64,000 nucleotides of DNA from NCBI RefSeq assembly GCF_003391135.1, contig NZ_CP031455.1, forward strand, positions 6,618,001 to 6,682,000, written 5' to 3'. How positions within the stretch are numbered: the stretch's first letter is position 1; every line of letters begins with the position of its first letter. Both the position numbers and the translations under genes were made by a program. The notes beneath the pieces are model-generated. The model did no database searches. It was not told where the DNA came from and was given only the letters and a program-made list of their open reading frames with translations. Of the stretch, positions 19,995 to 27,199 are shown piece by piece. This DNA comes from Streptoverticillium olivoreticuli subsp. olivoreticuli (GTDB lineage: Bacteria; Actinomycetota; Actinomycetes; Streptomycetales; Streptomycetaceae).

Positions 19995-21074
19995 TCAGAG
20001 CTTGGCCCGTGCGAAATAGGCGTCAGGATCCTGGCCGTCAGGGGTGGGGTAGAACTGACGGGACCACTTGCGGTGGGCTCCGATGGGGCCGTCGCCGCCG
20101 GCGAGCCTGGGCGGCGCGGTGAATCGTTTGTGGTGAAACACTCCGAGGTCGCGGGCCGCGTCCTTCCTGGTCTGCCAGAAGATGGGGTACTGGAGCAGCC
20201 GCAGCACCTTCCGGGAGAGCAGCGCGCCGACCGGTCCGGGCGCGTCGGAGTGATCGAGGAATTCCAGGCTGGACGCGAGGCTGTAGCGCATGCGGCCGGG
20301 GCCTATGGGCGTGGCGAGCAGCCAATTGACGGAGTAGAGGCCGTATTCGCGCATTTCCACGTTGATGTTGGCGCCGGCGAGTCCTGGGAACTGGTTGAGG
20401 AACTCGGACTTCGCGGTGACCGGGCCGATCCTGCGACCTGCCCTCATCGTCACCCGGCCGAAGGGGCCGTCGTACCGCGGGGGCACCACGACTTCCAGGT
20501 CGATCAGCCCGTGCAGGTACGTGAGGTGGGTGTAGTCGACGACGTTCTCCGAGACGTCCTGGGGATATCCGCCGAGATCGGTGATCTGATAGACGGGGTC
20601 GCGGGCGTGTTCGAGCCCGGTGAGGCCGGCGGACAGCTCCCAGGTCGGGCCCGTGTTCTCGCCATGGTGCCAGACCCAGACGATCCCCCATTCCTCCCGC
20701 AGCGGGAGCATGGACAGGGAGATGTCCGGAGCGGGCCCGTAGGGGCTGTGGACACAATCCCCGTTCGTCGAATAGCGGAGATGGTGGAAGGGGCACTGCA
20801 GTTCCTCGTCCCGCACTGTGCCGCCGACTCCGAGGTGTGCGCCGAGGTGGGGGCAGTACGGGCGGGTGGCTTTGAGGGTGCCCCGCGCGGTGCGGAACAC
20901 GACGAGGTCCTCGCCCATGAAGGGGACGGTGTGGACGCTCCCGGGTGCCCACATGTCGGAGAATCCCGCGCAGAACCATCCGTTGGGATAAGGCAGGGCG
21001 GGAGGGCCGCTCCGGTACCCGGGTCGGGCCTCATCGGGGAATCGATGGACTCGCGCAGTCGAATTCTTGCGCAT
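19995..21074 (-). CDS. Rieske non-heme iron oxygenase
   Basis: This 359-residue oxygenase should hydroxylate or desaturate a hydrophobic substrate using an external electron-transfer chain. The Rieske 2Fe-2S site is C74-P-H76 and C94-P-F-H97. The mononuclear iron site reads ENVVDYTHLTYLHG near residue 175, the family pattern with Asp and two His ligands. The overall form resembles the KshA/DAF-36-like oxygenases that act on sterols. The start is ATG 21074, six bases after GGAAGGTGA at the end of the terpene synthase gene. It is the last gene of the cassette cis-prenyltransferase, terpene synthase, oxygenase, so its substrate is probably the cyclised terpene. No reductase gene is adjacent. Confidence 0.92.
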   Translation of the reverse strand: MRKNSTARVHRFPDEARPGYRSGPPALPYPNGWFCAGFSDMWAPGSVHTVPFMGEDLVVFRTARGTLKATRPYCPHLGAHLGVGGTVRDEELQCPFHHLRYSTNGDCVHSPYGPAPDISLSMLPLREEWGIVWVWHHGENTGPTWELSAGLTGLEHARDPVYQITDLGGYPQDVSENVVDYTHLTYLHGLIDLEVVVPPRYDGPFGRVTMRAGRRIGPVTAKSEFLNQFPGLAGANINVEMREYGLYSVNWLLATPIGPGRMRYSLASSLEFLDHSDAPGPVGALLSRKVLRLLQYPIFWQTRKDAARDLGVFHHKRFTAPPRLAGGDGPIGAHRKWSRQFYPTPDGQDPDAYFARAKL

Positions 21075-21079
21075 TCTTG

Positions 21080-22153
21080 TCACCTTCCTTGGGCCGGGCC
21101 GGTGGTGGCGGGAGTGAGAAACCCTTCCTTGCGCTTGTACCGCAGGCACGTCTCCTGCCAGCGGTAGTAGCCGGACAGCGCGTCCTCGAGAACCCGGACG
21201 CCACGCAGGATGTCCTCCTTGTGCCTGGCGTGCGGGTCATCGGCGATATCGGTGAGGCCGCGCAACCTGTCGGCGATCCTGCGGAAGTCACGCAGACGCT
21301 GCTGGGTCATGTACGCGACGTGATGTGCTGCCGACTGAAGGCTGAGGTCCCGGTCCTGGCGCAGGACGAGAACGAGGTTGTGGGGGTTGCGGTAATGCAG
21401 GTCCTTGCGGACGGTGAACGTGTCATTGGACCAGAGCCACAGTTCGGCTGCCATGTCGCGGAGTTCGTAGAAGAGGCCCCGGTGGAGGTGGTCGGGAATG
21501 TTGGCGCCCTGGAGCCCTTCCAGGACGTCGATGCTGGGCCGGGTGGCTCCGTTGACCACGCGCAGACGTAAGTAGGCGTCCGTGTCCGGGAGTTCCTCCG
21601 CGGACCGGTTGCCGACCTCTTTTTCCATGGCGCTCAGATACTGCTTGACGTGCAGCGCGAAGCGGCCGCGCGGGTGTTCGGGGAAATAGTCGTAGAAGTC
21701 GCCCCACAGATCGGCCAGGGCGCGGGCCAGCGGGAAGGCGAGTCCGGGGGCGTTCGGTGACGGGGGCGGATCCTGGCTCAGGAGCAGGTCGAGCCGGGCT
21801 TTGCCGTCCTTGAACACCTCGGGGTCCCTGCCGAGCGGCCCGTCGTCGAAGATGTCGTCCCACAGGAACAGCCAGGCGACCCACTTGGCCATGAGAACGG
21901 CGCCGTGGGTGTCGGTACGCGGGCACCACCAGCCGGAGAACAGGCCGCACTGCATGTCGATCATGCGCTGCCGGGCCGCGTCGTCGTCCAGCAGGCCGAA
22001 GTCCGTCGCCCACTTCCGGGCCGCCCGCTCGGCCCGTTCGTGATCCGGATTGAGGGTGACGGGCCACGGCATGTGGTAGTCGGGGACCTCGTACCGGGTC
22101 ATGGCTGCCATGTCCTGGCCGTGGGTGTCATCGAACAGCCTGGGCTTGGGCAC
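21080..22153 (-). CDS. Class I terpene synthase with a TTA codon
   Basis: This 357-residue terpene cyclase ionises a prenyl diphosphate and cyclises it. The Asp-rich metal motif is WDDIFDDG (D99, D100, D103, D104). The second metal motif is the NSE variant NDTFTVRKD (N243, T247, D251). A C-terminal Arg-Tyr pair (CLRYKRK, near 341) also matches the family. Together these mark an active bacterial class I enzyme of usual length. Residue 195 is encoded by TTA (21569-21571 on this strand), so translation should depend on the bldA tRNA. GTG 22153 follows AGGAGAAGAGAC. The oxygenase starts five bases after its stop and the cis-prenyltransferase ends 27 bases before it. The product is unknown. Confidence 0.93.
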   Translation of the reverse strand: MPKPRLFDDTHGQDMAAMTRYEVPDYHMPWPVTLNPDHERAERAARKWATDFGLLDDDAARQRMIDMQCGLFSGWWCPRTDTHGAVLMAKWVAWLFLWDDIFDDGPLGRDPEVFKDGKARLDLLLSQDPPPSPNAPGLAFPLARALADLWGDFYDYFPEHPRGRFALHVKQYLSAMEKEVGNRSAEELPDTDAYLRLRVVNGATRPSIDVLEGLQGANIPDHLHRGLFYELRDMAAELWLWSNDTFTVRKDLHYRNPHNLVLVLRQDRDLSLQSAAHHVAYMTQQRLRDFRRIADRLRGLTDIADDPHARHKEDILRGVRVLEDALSGYYRWQETCLRYKRKEGFLTPATTGPAQGR

Positions 22154-22180
22154 GTCTCTTCTCCTGGTGGGATGCGGGTG

Positions 22181-22888
22181 CTAGCTCCCGTGGCGGCGCT
22201 GTCGGCCGGCGAACCACCGTCTGGCCTCGTCGAAGTCGCCGCGGGTGAAGTCGGGCCAGAGGGTGTCGGTGAAGTACAACTCGGCGTGGGCGGTCTGCCA
22301 GGGCATGAACCCGGAGAGGCGCTGTTCGCCGGAGGTGCGGATGACGAGGTCGATGTCGGGCTGGCCGGCGGTGGAGAGGTGCCGGGAGATGGCTGTTTCG
22401 TCGATCGGGGCGGTGCGCTCTTCCGGGGTGCGCTCGTGGAGCAGGGACCGGATCGCGGTGACGATGTCGGCGCGTCCGTCGTAGGCGACGGCGATGGTGA
22501 GGGTGCCCGCGCTGTTCGCTCCGGCGGACCGCAGAGCGAGGGTGCGCAGCCGGACGGCGTGGTGGGAGGGGATCCGGTCGAGGGCCCCGATGAGGCGGAT
22601 GTGCCACCGGGTGGCGGTGACGATCCTGTCGAGCCCGTGGGTGACGCTGTTCAGGATCTGCGCGACCTCCTGTGGGCGGCGCTGAAGGTTGTCCTGGGAC
22701 AGGGCCCAGACCGTGACCGCGCAGACCTGGGCCTGTTCGCACCAGGTCACCAAGTCGTGGACGCGCAGGGCCCCTTGGCGATAAGCCTGCTCCAGCGGCA
22801 CGTGGCGGCCCTGGGCCCACCGGCGGTTCCCGTCCAGGATCACGGCGACATGGCGCAGTTTCGGCTCTCGAGCGGTCAGTGCCGGCAT
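22181..22888 (-). CDS. Cis-prenyltransferase (UppS family)
   Basis: This 235-residue enzyme belongs to the undecaprenyl-diphosphate synthase family, which condenses isopentenyl diphosphate in cis. Family motifs are present: HVAVILDGNRRWA with catalytic Asp 19, DNLQRRPQEV in place of the usual ENW-R-P-EV, and RTSGEQRLSGF near 175 followed by WPDF. It is shorter than typical housekeeping UppS and starts a terpene operon, so a short-chain (Z)-prenyl diphosphate synthase or a branching lavandulyl-type condensing enzyme is more likely than cell-wall lipid synthesis. ATG 22888 follows GGGAGAACC; upstream in-frame extension shows no similarity. This family and its substrate use are inferred from motifs and context. 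Confidence 0.9.
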   Translation of the reverse strand: MPALTAREPKLRHVAVILDGNRRWAQGRHVPLEQAYRQGALRVHDLVTWCEQAQVCAVTVWALSQDNLQRRPQEVAQILNSVTHGLDRIVTATRWHIRLIGALDRIPSHHAVRLRTLALRSAGANSAGTLTIAVAYDGRADIVTAIRSLLHERTPEERTAPIDETAISRHLSTAGQPDIDLVIRTSGEQRLSGFMPWQTAHAELYFTDTLWPDFTRGDFDEARRWFAGRQRRHGS

Positions 22889-23238
22889 GGTTCTCCCGGC
22901 TCGGGCGCATCCAGGTCCGGGATGACATGGCCCACAGTTCAACCTCCCCCGACTCCCTGATGTATTCCGCAGGGACCGAGGCGTATACCGCGTCAGGGGG
23001 GCGCGTGGATCGAACCGAGGCACTTGACTGTTGTGCGCACGCAGACATGGACACGCCATCCCTGGGCGCGCTCCGATGCGCCCGTGCCGGGGGTGGTCGG
23101 GGTGCTCACAGGCCACGGTCGTGTCGCTCATGCGAATCCCACGTCGGACGTCGCCGCGGTGGCTCCGAACGATGGTCTGGAACTTTGTATAAGACGAGCG
23201 TCTAGTACACGCGTATGGCCCGGCACTAGGCTGCTGAC
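22889..23238. other. Divergent intergenic region, terpene cassette / TetR
   Basis: About 350 bases separate the start of the cis-prenyltransferase (minus) from the TetR gene (plus). The first 170 bases are ordinary GC-rich sequence with short frames that I do not accept as genes. TTGACT at 23024-23029 is a possible -35 box on the plus strand. The last 60 bases carry the 22-bp palindrome listed separately. Confidence 0.6.
23187..23208. promoter_or_regulatory. TetR-type palindromic operator
   Basis: The 22-base imperfect palindrome has half-sites AGACG and CGTCT around a two-base centre, and matching outer GTA/TAC triplets at equal distances. It lies 31 bases before the TetR start, in an AT-rich patch. 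This position suits autoregulation of that gene and possibly repression of the divergent terpene cassette. Confidence 0.7.
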
Positions 23239-23871
23239 ATGGGACATCGCGAAGACCTGCTCGACGGTGCGAAGGCCTGCATGCTCGAAAAGGGCTGGGT
23301 GCGCACCACCGCGCGCGACATCGTGGCCGCCTCCGGCGCCAACCTCGCCTCGATCGGCTACCACTACGGCTCCAAGGACGCGCTGATGATGGCGGCGTTC
23401 GTGAGGATGACCGAGGAGTGGGGTGCCGAGATGGGCCGCGCCCTGGAGGCCGGTGTGCCGGCGGACGCCTCGCGTGCGGAGCTCCTCGCGGCGAGGCTGG
23501 ACACGCTGACCGCGGGGTTCGGGAACAACCGGCAGTTCTGGGAGCTCCAGCTGGAGGTGATCGGCCAGTTGGGGAGCAACCCGGAGCTCAAGAAGTGGTT
23601 CGCCGGGGTCTTCCCGGAAGGCCGGCAAGGCATGGTGTCGATCTTCGAGGGTGTCGACGGCTGTTCCGCGAGCGACGAGGTGGTGCGCACCGTGGGTGCC
23701 TTCTACCACTCCCTCTTCGTCGGGATGTGGGTCCAGTGGGCCATAGACGCCGAATCCGCGCCGACCGGCGCGGATGTGGTCGAGGGGATGCGCCGGGTGC
23801 TGGCGGGCCGGCTCTCCGGGTCGCCCGGGTCCACCGGCGATACGGCGGCGGACGGCGGCGAGGGTGTCTGA
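23239..23871 (+). CDS. TetR-family transcriptional regulator
   Basis: This 210-residue regulator has an N-terminal helix-turn-helix (about residues 20-50: TTARDIVAASGANLASIGYHYGSKDALM), in which IGYHYGSK is the family's recognition-helix end. A helical ligand-binding domain follows. A 15-residue Gly/Ser/Asp-rich tail ends the protein. The ATG at 23239 is the only reasonable start. A 22-bp palindrome just upstream is its probable operator. It is divergent from the terpene cassette and convergent with the second TetR gene, so it may control the cassette. The ligand is unknown. Confidence 0.92.
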   Translation: MGHREDLLDGAKACMLEKGWVRTTARDIVAASGANLASIGYHYGSKDALMMAAFVRMTEEWGAEMGRALEAGVPADASRAELLAARLDTLTAGFGNNRQFWELQLEVIGQLGSNPELKKWFAGVFPEGRQGMVSIFEGVDGCSASDEVVRTVGAFYHSLFVGMWVQWAIDAESAPTGADVVEGMRRVLAGRLSGSPGSTGDTAADGGEGV

Positions 23872-23905
23872 CGGGTCCGGCGCCCCGCGGGCGTCGGACC
23901 CCTCC

Positions 23906-23960
23906 GCTCATCGATAGCTCATCGACAGCCCATCGAAGGCTCATCGGCAGCTCACCGATA
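23906..23960. repeat. Five tandem 11-bp repeats
   Basis: Five head-to-tail copies of an 11-base unit with consensus GCTCATCGAYA start at 23906, 23917, 23928, 23939 and 23950. Each differs from the consensus at no more than about two positions. The array lies between two convergent TetR genes, and its last copy overlaps the stop codon and last two codons of the minus-strand regulator. The unit length is close to one helical turn. Confidence 0.85.
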
Positions 23961-24551
23961 GGAAGTGATCAGCCGGGCCAGATGCCGCCCGGCGATCAGC
24001 AGCGGCTCCTCGCTCCGCGCGACCTGGGCCGCCAGCTCCGCGCCCTCCAGCGTGTTGATCACCGTGTGCGCGAGCTCGTAGGCGTCCTGCTCGGCGATCC
24101 CGCAGCCACGGAGCTTGTCGGCCACCAGCCCCCGCCAGCGCTCGAACGCCTCCGCCGCCGCCCGCTGGATATCGGGCGCGCGCCCGGCCGTCCCCAGGCT
24201 CGTCGCCGTGACCGGGCAGCCGTCGACCCAGTCGGAGGCGCGCAGCTCCTCGGCGACGACGCGGGCCACGTCGGTCACCGCCTGTGCCGGATCCTCCTCG
24301 GCGCCCAGCACCGACCGCAGGATGCCGGCGAACTCCCGGTCGCCGTGGCGGATCGCCTCCGCCGCCAGCTCCTGCTTGCCACCCGGGAAGAAGTGGTAGA
24401 CCGAGCCGAGCGTGGCCTCGGCCTCCCGGGAGATCTGCTTGATCCCGGTCCCCTCGTAGCCCTGACGCTGCATCAGCCGTGATGTCGCCCGGACGATCCG
24501 TTCGCGCGTGCCGAGGGCGGCGCCCGTGCCTGCCTGCGTAGTGGTCTTCAC
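23952..24551 (-). CDS. TetR-family regulator next to imine-reductase gene
   Basis: This 199-residue regulator has the TetR helix-turn-helix at about residues 30-58 (GTGIKQISREAEATLGSVYHFFPGGKQEL). Its C-terminal domain resembles the LmrA/YxaF type. The start is the GTG at 24551, with only a weak ribosome binding site, so a leaderless message is possible. It is divergent from the dehydrogenase gene at 24641. The shared 89-base region holds two copies of GAGCGTTCGTTC within palindromes, which are its probable operators. The last codons fall inside the 11-bp repeat array. Confidence 0.92.
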   Translation of the reverse strand: MKTTTQAGTGAALGTRERIVRATSRLMQRQGYEGTGIKQISREAEATLGSVYHFFPGGKQELAAEAIRHGDREFAGILRSVLGAEEDPAQAVTDVARVVAEELRASDWVDGCPVTATSLGTAGRAPDIQRAAAEAFERWRGLVADKLRGCGIAEQDAYELAHTVINTLEGAELAAQVARSEEPLLIAGRHLARLITSYR

Positions 24552-24568
24552 CCCGCAAGGATACCGAA

Positions 24569-24624
24569 TAGAGCGTTCGTTCCAGAGGCGTGCTAGGTTC
24601 CTCCTGGATGGAGCGTTCGTTCTA
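24569..24624. promoter_or_regulatory. Twin operators between TetR and imine-reductase genes
   Basis: Two near-palindromes, TAGAGCGTTCGTTCCA (24569-24584) and TGGAGCGTTCGTTCTA (24609-24624), share the identical 12-mer GAGCGTTCGTTC and are exactly 40 bases apart. Half-sites pair at five of seven positions. They flank the likely promoters of the divergent genes, which suits a repressor controlling itself and the dehydrogenase. Confidence 0.78.
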
Positions 24625-24640
24625 GCGAGGGGGATCTCCC

Positions 24641-25531
24641 ATGTCTTTTCAGGCTTCCCAGGACAAGCAGGCCGTCACCGTCATCGGTCTCGGCCCCATG
24701 GGCACGGCGATGACCGAGGCGTTCCTGGCCGCCGGCCACCGGGTGACCGTGTGGAACCGCACGGCCGCCAAGGCCGACGCCCTCGTCGCCAAGGGCGCCG
24801 AGCGGGCGGCCACGGTCGAGGAGGCGCTGGCCGCCAACGAGTTGGTGGTCCTCAGCCTGACCGACTACGACGCGATGTACGCGATCCTCGGTCCCGCCAC
24901 CGCGGCGCTGTCCGGCCGGGTCCTCGTCAACCTCAGCTCCGACACCCCGGCGCGCGCCCGCGAGGCCGCCGCGTGGGCCGAGAGCCACGGCGCGCGCCAC
25001 CTCACCGGCGGGGTGCAGGTGCCGCCCTCGGGCATCGGCTCGCCGGGGTCGTCCACCTTCTACAGCGGCCCCCGGGACGTCTTCGAGGCCCACCGGCACA
25101 CCCTCCAGGTGCTCACCGGCACCGACTTCCGCGGCACCGACCCGGGCCTGGCCGCGCTGTACTACCAGCTCATGATGGACGTCTTCTGGACCACGATGAC
25201 CGGCTACCTGCACGCCGTCACCGTCGCCGACGCCCACGGCATCACCGCCGAGGAGTTCCTGCCGTACGCGAGCTCGATCGTGGCGTCGGTCCCGAACTTC
25301 CTCACGTTCTACACCCCGCGCATCGACGCCGGGCGGCACGACGGCGACGTCGACAACCTCGCCATGGGCGCCGCCAGTGTCGACCACGTCGTGCACACCA
25401 CCGAGGACGCGGGCGTCGACAGCTCGCTGCCCACGGCCGTCCTGGAGATCTTCCACCGCGGACTCGACCGGGGGCACGCGGGCGACAGCTTCACCAGCCT
25501 GATCGGGACGTTCAGGAAGCCTGTGGCGTAA
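24641..25531 (+). CDS. NAD(P)-dependent oxidoreductase, imine-reductase type
   Basis: This 296-residue enzyme has the 6-phosphogluconate/beta-hydroxyacid dehydrogenase fold. The Rossmann motif is VTVIGLGPMGTAMTEAFLAAG, followed by VWNRTAAKADALVAKG, which suits NADPH. The segments SLTDYDAMYAIL and YYQLMMDVFWTTMTGYLHAV resemble bacterial imine reductases, in which the Asp of the MMD segment sits near the substrate. The lysine typical of beta-hydroxyacid dehydrogenases is not evident. I therefore infer reduction of cyclic imines, with general dehydrogenase activity as the alternative. ATG 24641 follows GAGGGGG. It is divergent from a TetR regulator with twin operators. A 13-bp stem-loop follows the stop. 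Confidence 0.85.
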   Translation: MSFQASQDKQAVTVIGLGPMGTAMTEAFLAAGHRVTVWNRTAAKADALVAKGAERAATVEEALAANELVVLSLTDYDAMYAILGPATAALSGRVLVNLSSDTPARAREAAAWAESHGARHLTGGVQVPPSGIGSPGSSTFYSGPRDVFEAHRHTLQVLTGTDFRGTDPGLAALYYQLMMDVFWTTMTGYLHAVTVADAHGITAEEFLPYASSIVASVPNFLTFYTPRIDAGRHDGDVDNLAMGAASVDHVVHTTEDAGVDSSLPTAVLEIFHRGLDRGHAGDSFTSLIGTFRKPVA

Positions 25532-25548
25532 GGAAACGCGTACGCGGA

Positions 25549-25584
25549 TGCGGCCGTGACACCTCGGGGGATGTCACGGCCGCA
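25549..25584 (+). terminator. Stem-loop after the imine-reductase-like gene
   Basis: TGCGGCCGTGACA and its exact complement form a 13-bp stem with a ten-base loop, 17 bases after the stop codon. The rest of the 160 bases up to the P450 gene contains the tandem nine-base repeat CTGGACGTA/CTGGATGTA (25692-25709), which may belong to the P450 promoter or operator. Confidence 0.75.
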
Positions 25585-25743
25585 CCCGTGTGTGCGGACC
25601 TGTCCGGGAAGGCGTAGCGGTGTGCCGTATTTCGTCGTTGTACGGGAAGTGGCCGGATTACGCGTAGCCGACCGCGCTGGAGCAGCTTGCACTGGACGTA
25701 CTGGATGTAGAGGACATTCGTCCGAACGCCTGGAAGGTTGGCC

Positions 25744-26958
25744 ATGACCGACTCCGGAATCCGTACCCTCCCGCCCGCCGCGCCCGTGTTCCCCCAGGAC
25801 CGCACCTGTCCGTACCGGCCGCCCGCGGACTACGACCGGCTGATCGCGGACGGGCCGCTGACGCGCGCCACGCTGTACGACGGGCGCCAGGTGTGGCTGG
25901 TGACCGGGCACGCCGAGGCCAGGGCCCTGCTCGTCGATCCCCGGCTGTCCACCGACCGGCAGAATCCGGCCTTCCCCGTCATCGCCCCGAGCAGCGAGCG
26001 GCAGGGCGAGATCCGCCTGCCGGTCCTCGGCGTCGACGACCCCGAGCACGGCCGGCAGCGCCGCATGCTCATCCCCCACTTCGGCCTGAAGCGCGTCACC
26101 GCCATGCGGCCGCGGATCCAGCAGGTCGTCGACGGCCTGCTCGACACCATGCTGGCCGAGGGGCCGGGGGCGGATCTCGTCCGCGCCTTCGCCCTGCCCG
26201 TGCCGTCGATGGTCATCTGCGACCTGCTCGGCATCCCCTACGCCGACCACGCCTTCTTCGAGGACAGTTCGCGGGCGATGCTCATCGCCGGGACGTCGGA
26301 CGAGTCGATGGCCGCCTTCGACGAGCTGCGGGACTATCTGGAGGACCTGGTCGACCGCAGGCGGGCGGAGCCCGGCGAGGGCCTCCTCGACGAACTCGTG
26401 GCCGACCGGCTCGCCGCCGGGGAGCTCGACCGGAACGAAGTCGCGCTGACCGCCCTGCTGTTGCTCGTCGCCGGGCACGAGACCACCTCGAACATGATCT
26501 CCCTGGGAACGTACTCCCTGCTCGAACACCCCGACCAGCTCGCCGCGTTGCGCGCCGACCCGGCGCTGATGCCCGGGGCGGTCGAGGAGCTGCTGCGGTT
26601 CCTGTCCATCGCCGACGGGCTCATACGCGTGGCCACCGAGGACTTCGAGATCGGCGGCCGGACCGTACGCGCCGGGGACGGCGTCATGATCGGCACCTCG
26701 CTGGTCAACCGGGACGCGGCCGCCTACGCCGACCCGGACGCCCTCGACGTCCACCGGTCGGCCCGCCACCACGTCGCCTTCGGCTTCGGCGTCCATCAGT
26801 GCCTCGGCCAGAACCTGGCCCGGGCCGAGATGGAGATCGCCCTCACCACGCTCTTCCAGCGCATCCCGACCCTGAGCCCGGCCGTCGCCCCCGACGAGGT
26901 CCCCCTCAAGCCCGGGCACAGCCTGCAGGGTCTCTTCGCCTTCCCCGTCACCTGGTGA
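25744..26958 (+). CDS. Cytochrome P450, CYP105-like
   Basis: This is a 404-residue soluble bacterial P450 monooxygenase. The I-helix oxygen-activating motif is AGHETTS (residues 243-249), the K-helix ExxR is EELLRF, and the heme ligand is C353 in FGFGVHQCLGQNLAR. The N-terminus (FPQDRTCPYRPPADYDRL, LVDPRLSTDRQNPAFP) is that of the CYP105 family, whose members hydroxylate diverse xenobiotics and secondary metabolites. ATG 25744 follows GGAAGG. A 3Fe-4S ferredoxin gene follows 26 bases downstream as the usual electron donor. Whether it acts on the nearby terpene product or on something unrelated cannot be told. Confidence 0.95.
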   Translation: MTDSGIRTLPPAAPVFPQDRTCPYRPPADYDRLIADGPLTRATLYDGRQVWLVTGHAEARALLVDPRLSTDRQNPAFPVIAPSSERQGEIRLPVLGVDDPEHGRQRRMLIPHFGLKRVTAMRPRIQQVVDGLLDTMLAEGPGADLVRAFALPVPSMVICDLLGIPYADHAFFEDSSRAMLIAGTSDESMAAFDELRDYLEDLVDRRRAEPGEGLLDELVADRLAAGELDRNEVALTALLLLVAGHETTSNMISLGTYSLLEHPDQLAALRADPALMPGAVEELLRFLSIADGLIRVATEDFEIGGRTVRAGDGVMIGTSLVNRDAAAYADPDALDVHRSARHHVAFGFGVHQCLGQNLARAEMEIALTTLFQRIPTLSPAVAPDEVPLKPGHSLQGLFAFPVTW

Positions 26959-26984
26959 CGGCCTCACGGAAACGGAAAACCACC

Positions 26985-27188
26985 ATGAGCACCATCCGTA
27001 TCTCCATCGACTCCGACCTCTGCGTCGGCTCGGGCCAGTGCGCGCTGACCGCGCCCGGTGTCTTCACCCAGGACGACGACGGCTACGGCGCGGTGCTGCC
27101 CGGCCGCGAGGACGGCGGGGGCGACCCGCTGGCCCGCGAGGCGGCGCGGGCGTGCCCCGTCGGCGCGGTCACGGTGGAGGAGGACTAG
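26985..27188 (+). CDS. 3Fe-4S ferredoxin for the P450
   Basis: This 67-residue ferredoxin donates electrons to the upstream P450. The cluster ligands are visible as CVGSGQC (two Cys five residues apart) and the later ACPVGAV. The middle Cys of a 4Fe-4S type is absent, which is the Streptomyces 3Fe-4S pattern. It starts at the ATG 26 bases after the P450 stop and is surely co-transcribed. The stop lies only 11 bases from the convergent PucR gene. Confidence 0.95.
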   Translation: MSTIRISIDSDLCVGSGQCALTAPGVFTQDDDGYGAVLPGREDGGGDPLAREAARACPVGAVTVEED

Positions 27189-27199
27189 ACCTCCCGGCG

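Noticed and set aside
22128-23054. Long minus-strand frame overlapping the cis-prenyltransferase
   Set aside because: It is a shadow in another frame of a gene with clear family motifs. Only its first 40 codons lie in non-coding DNA and they have ordinary composition.
19995-27188. Whole region as a mobile element or genomic island
   Set aside because: No integrase, transposase, attachment site or tRNA-end duplication was found. Accessory character is suggested only by gene content.
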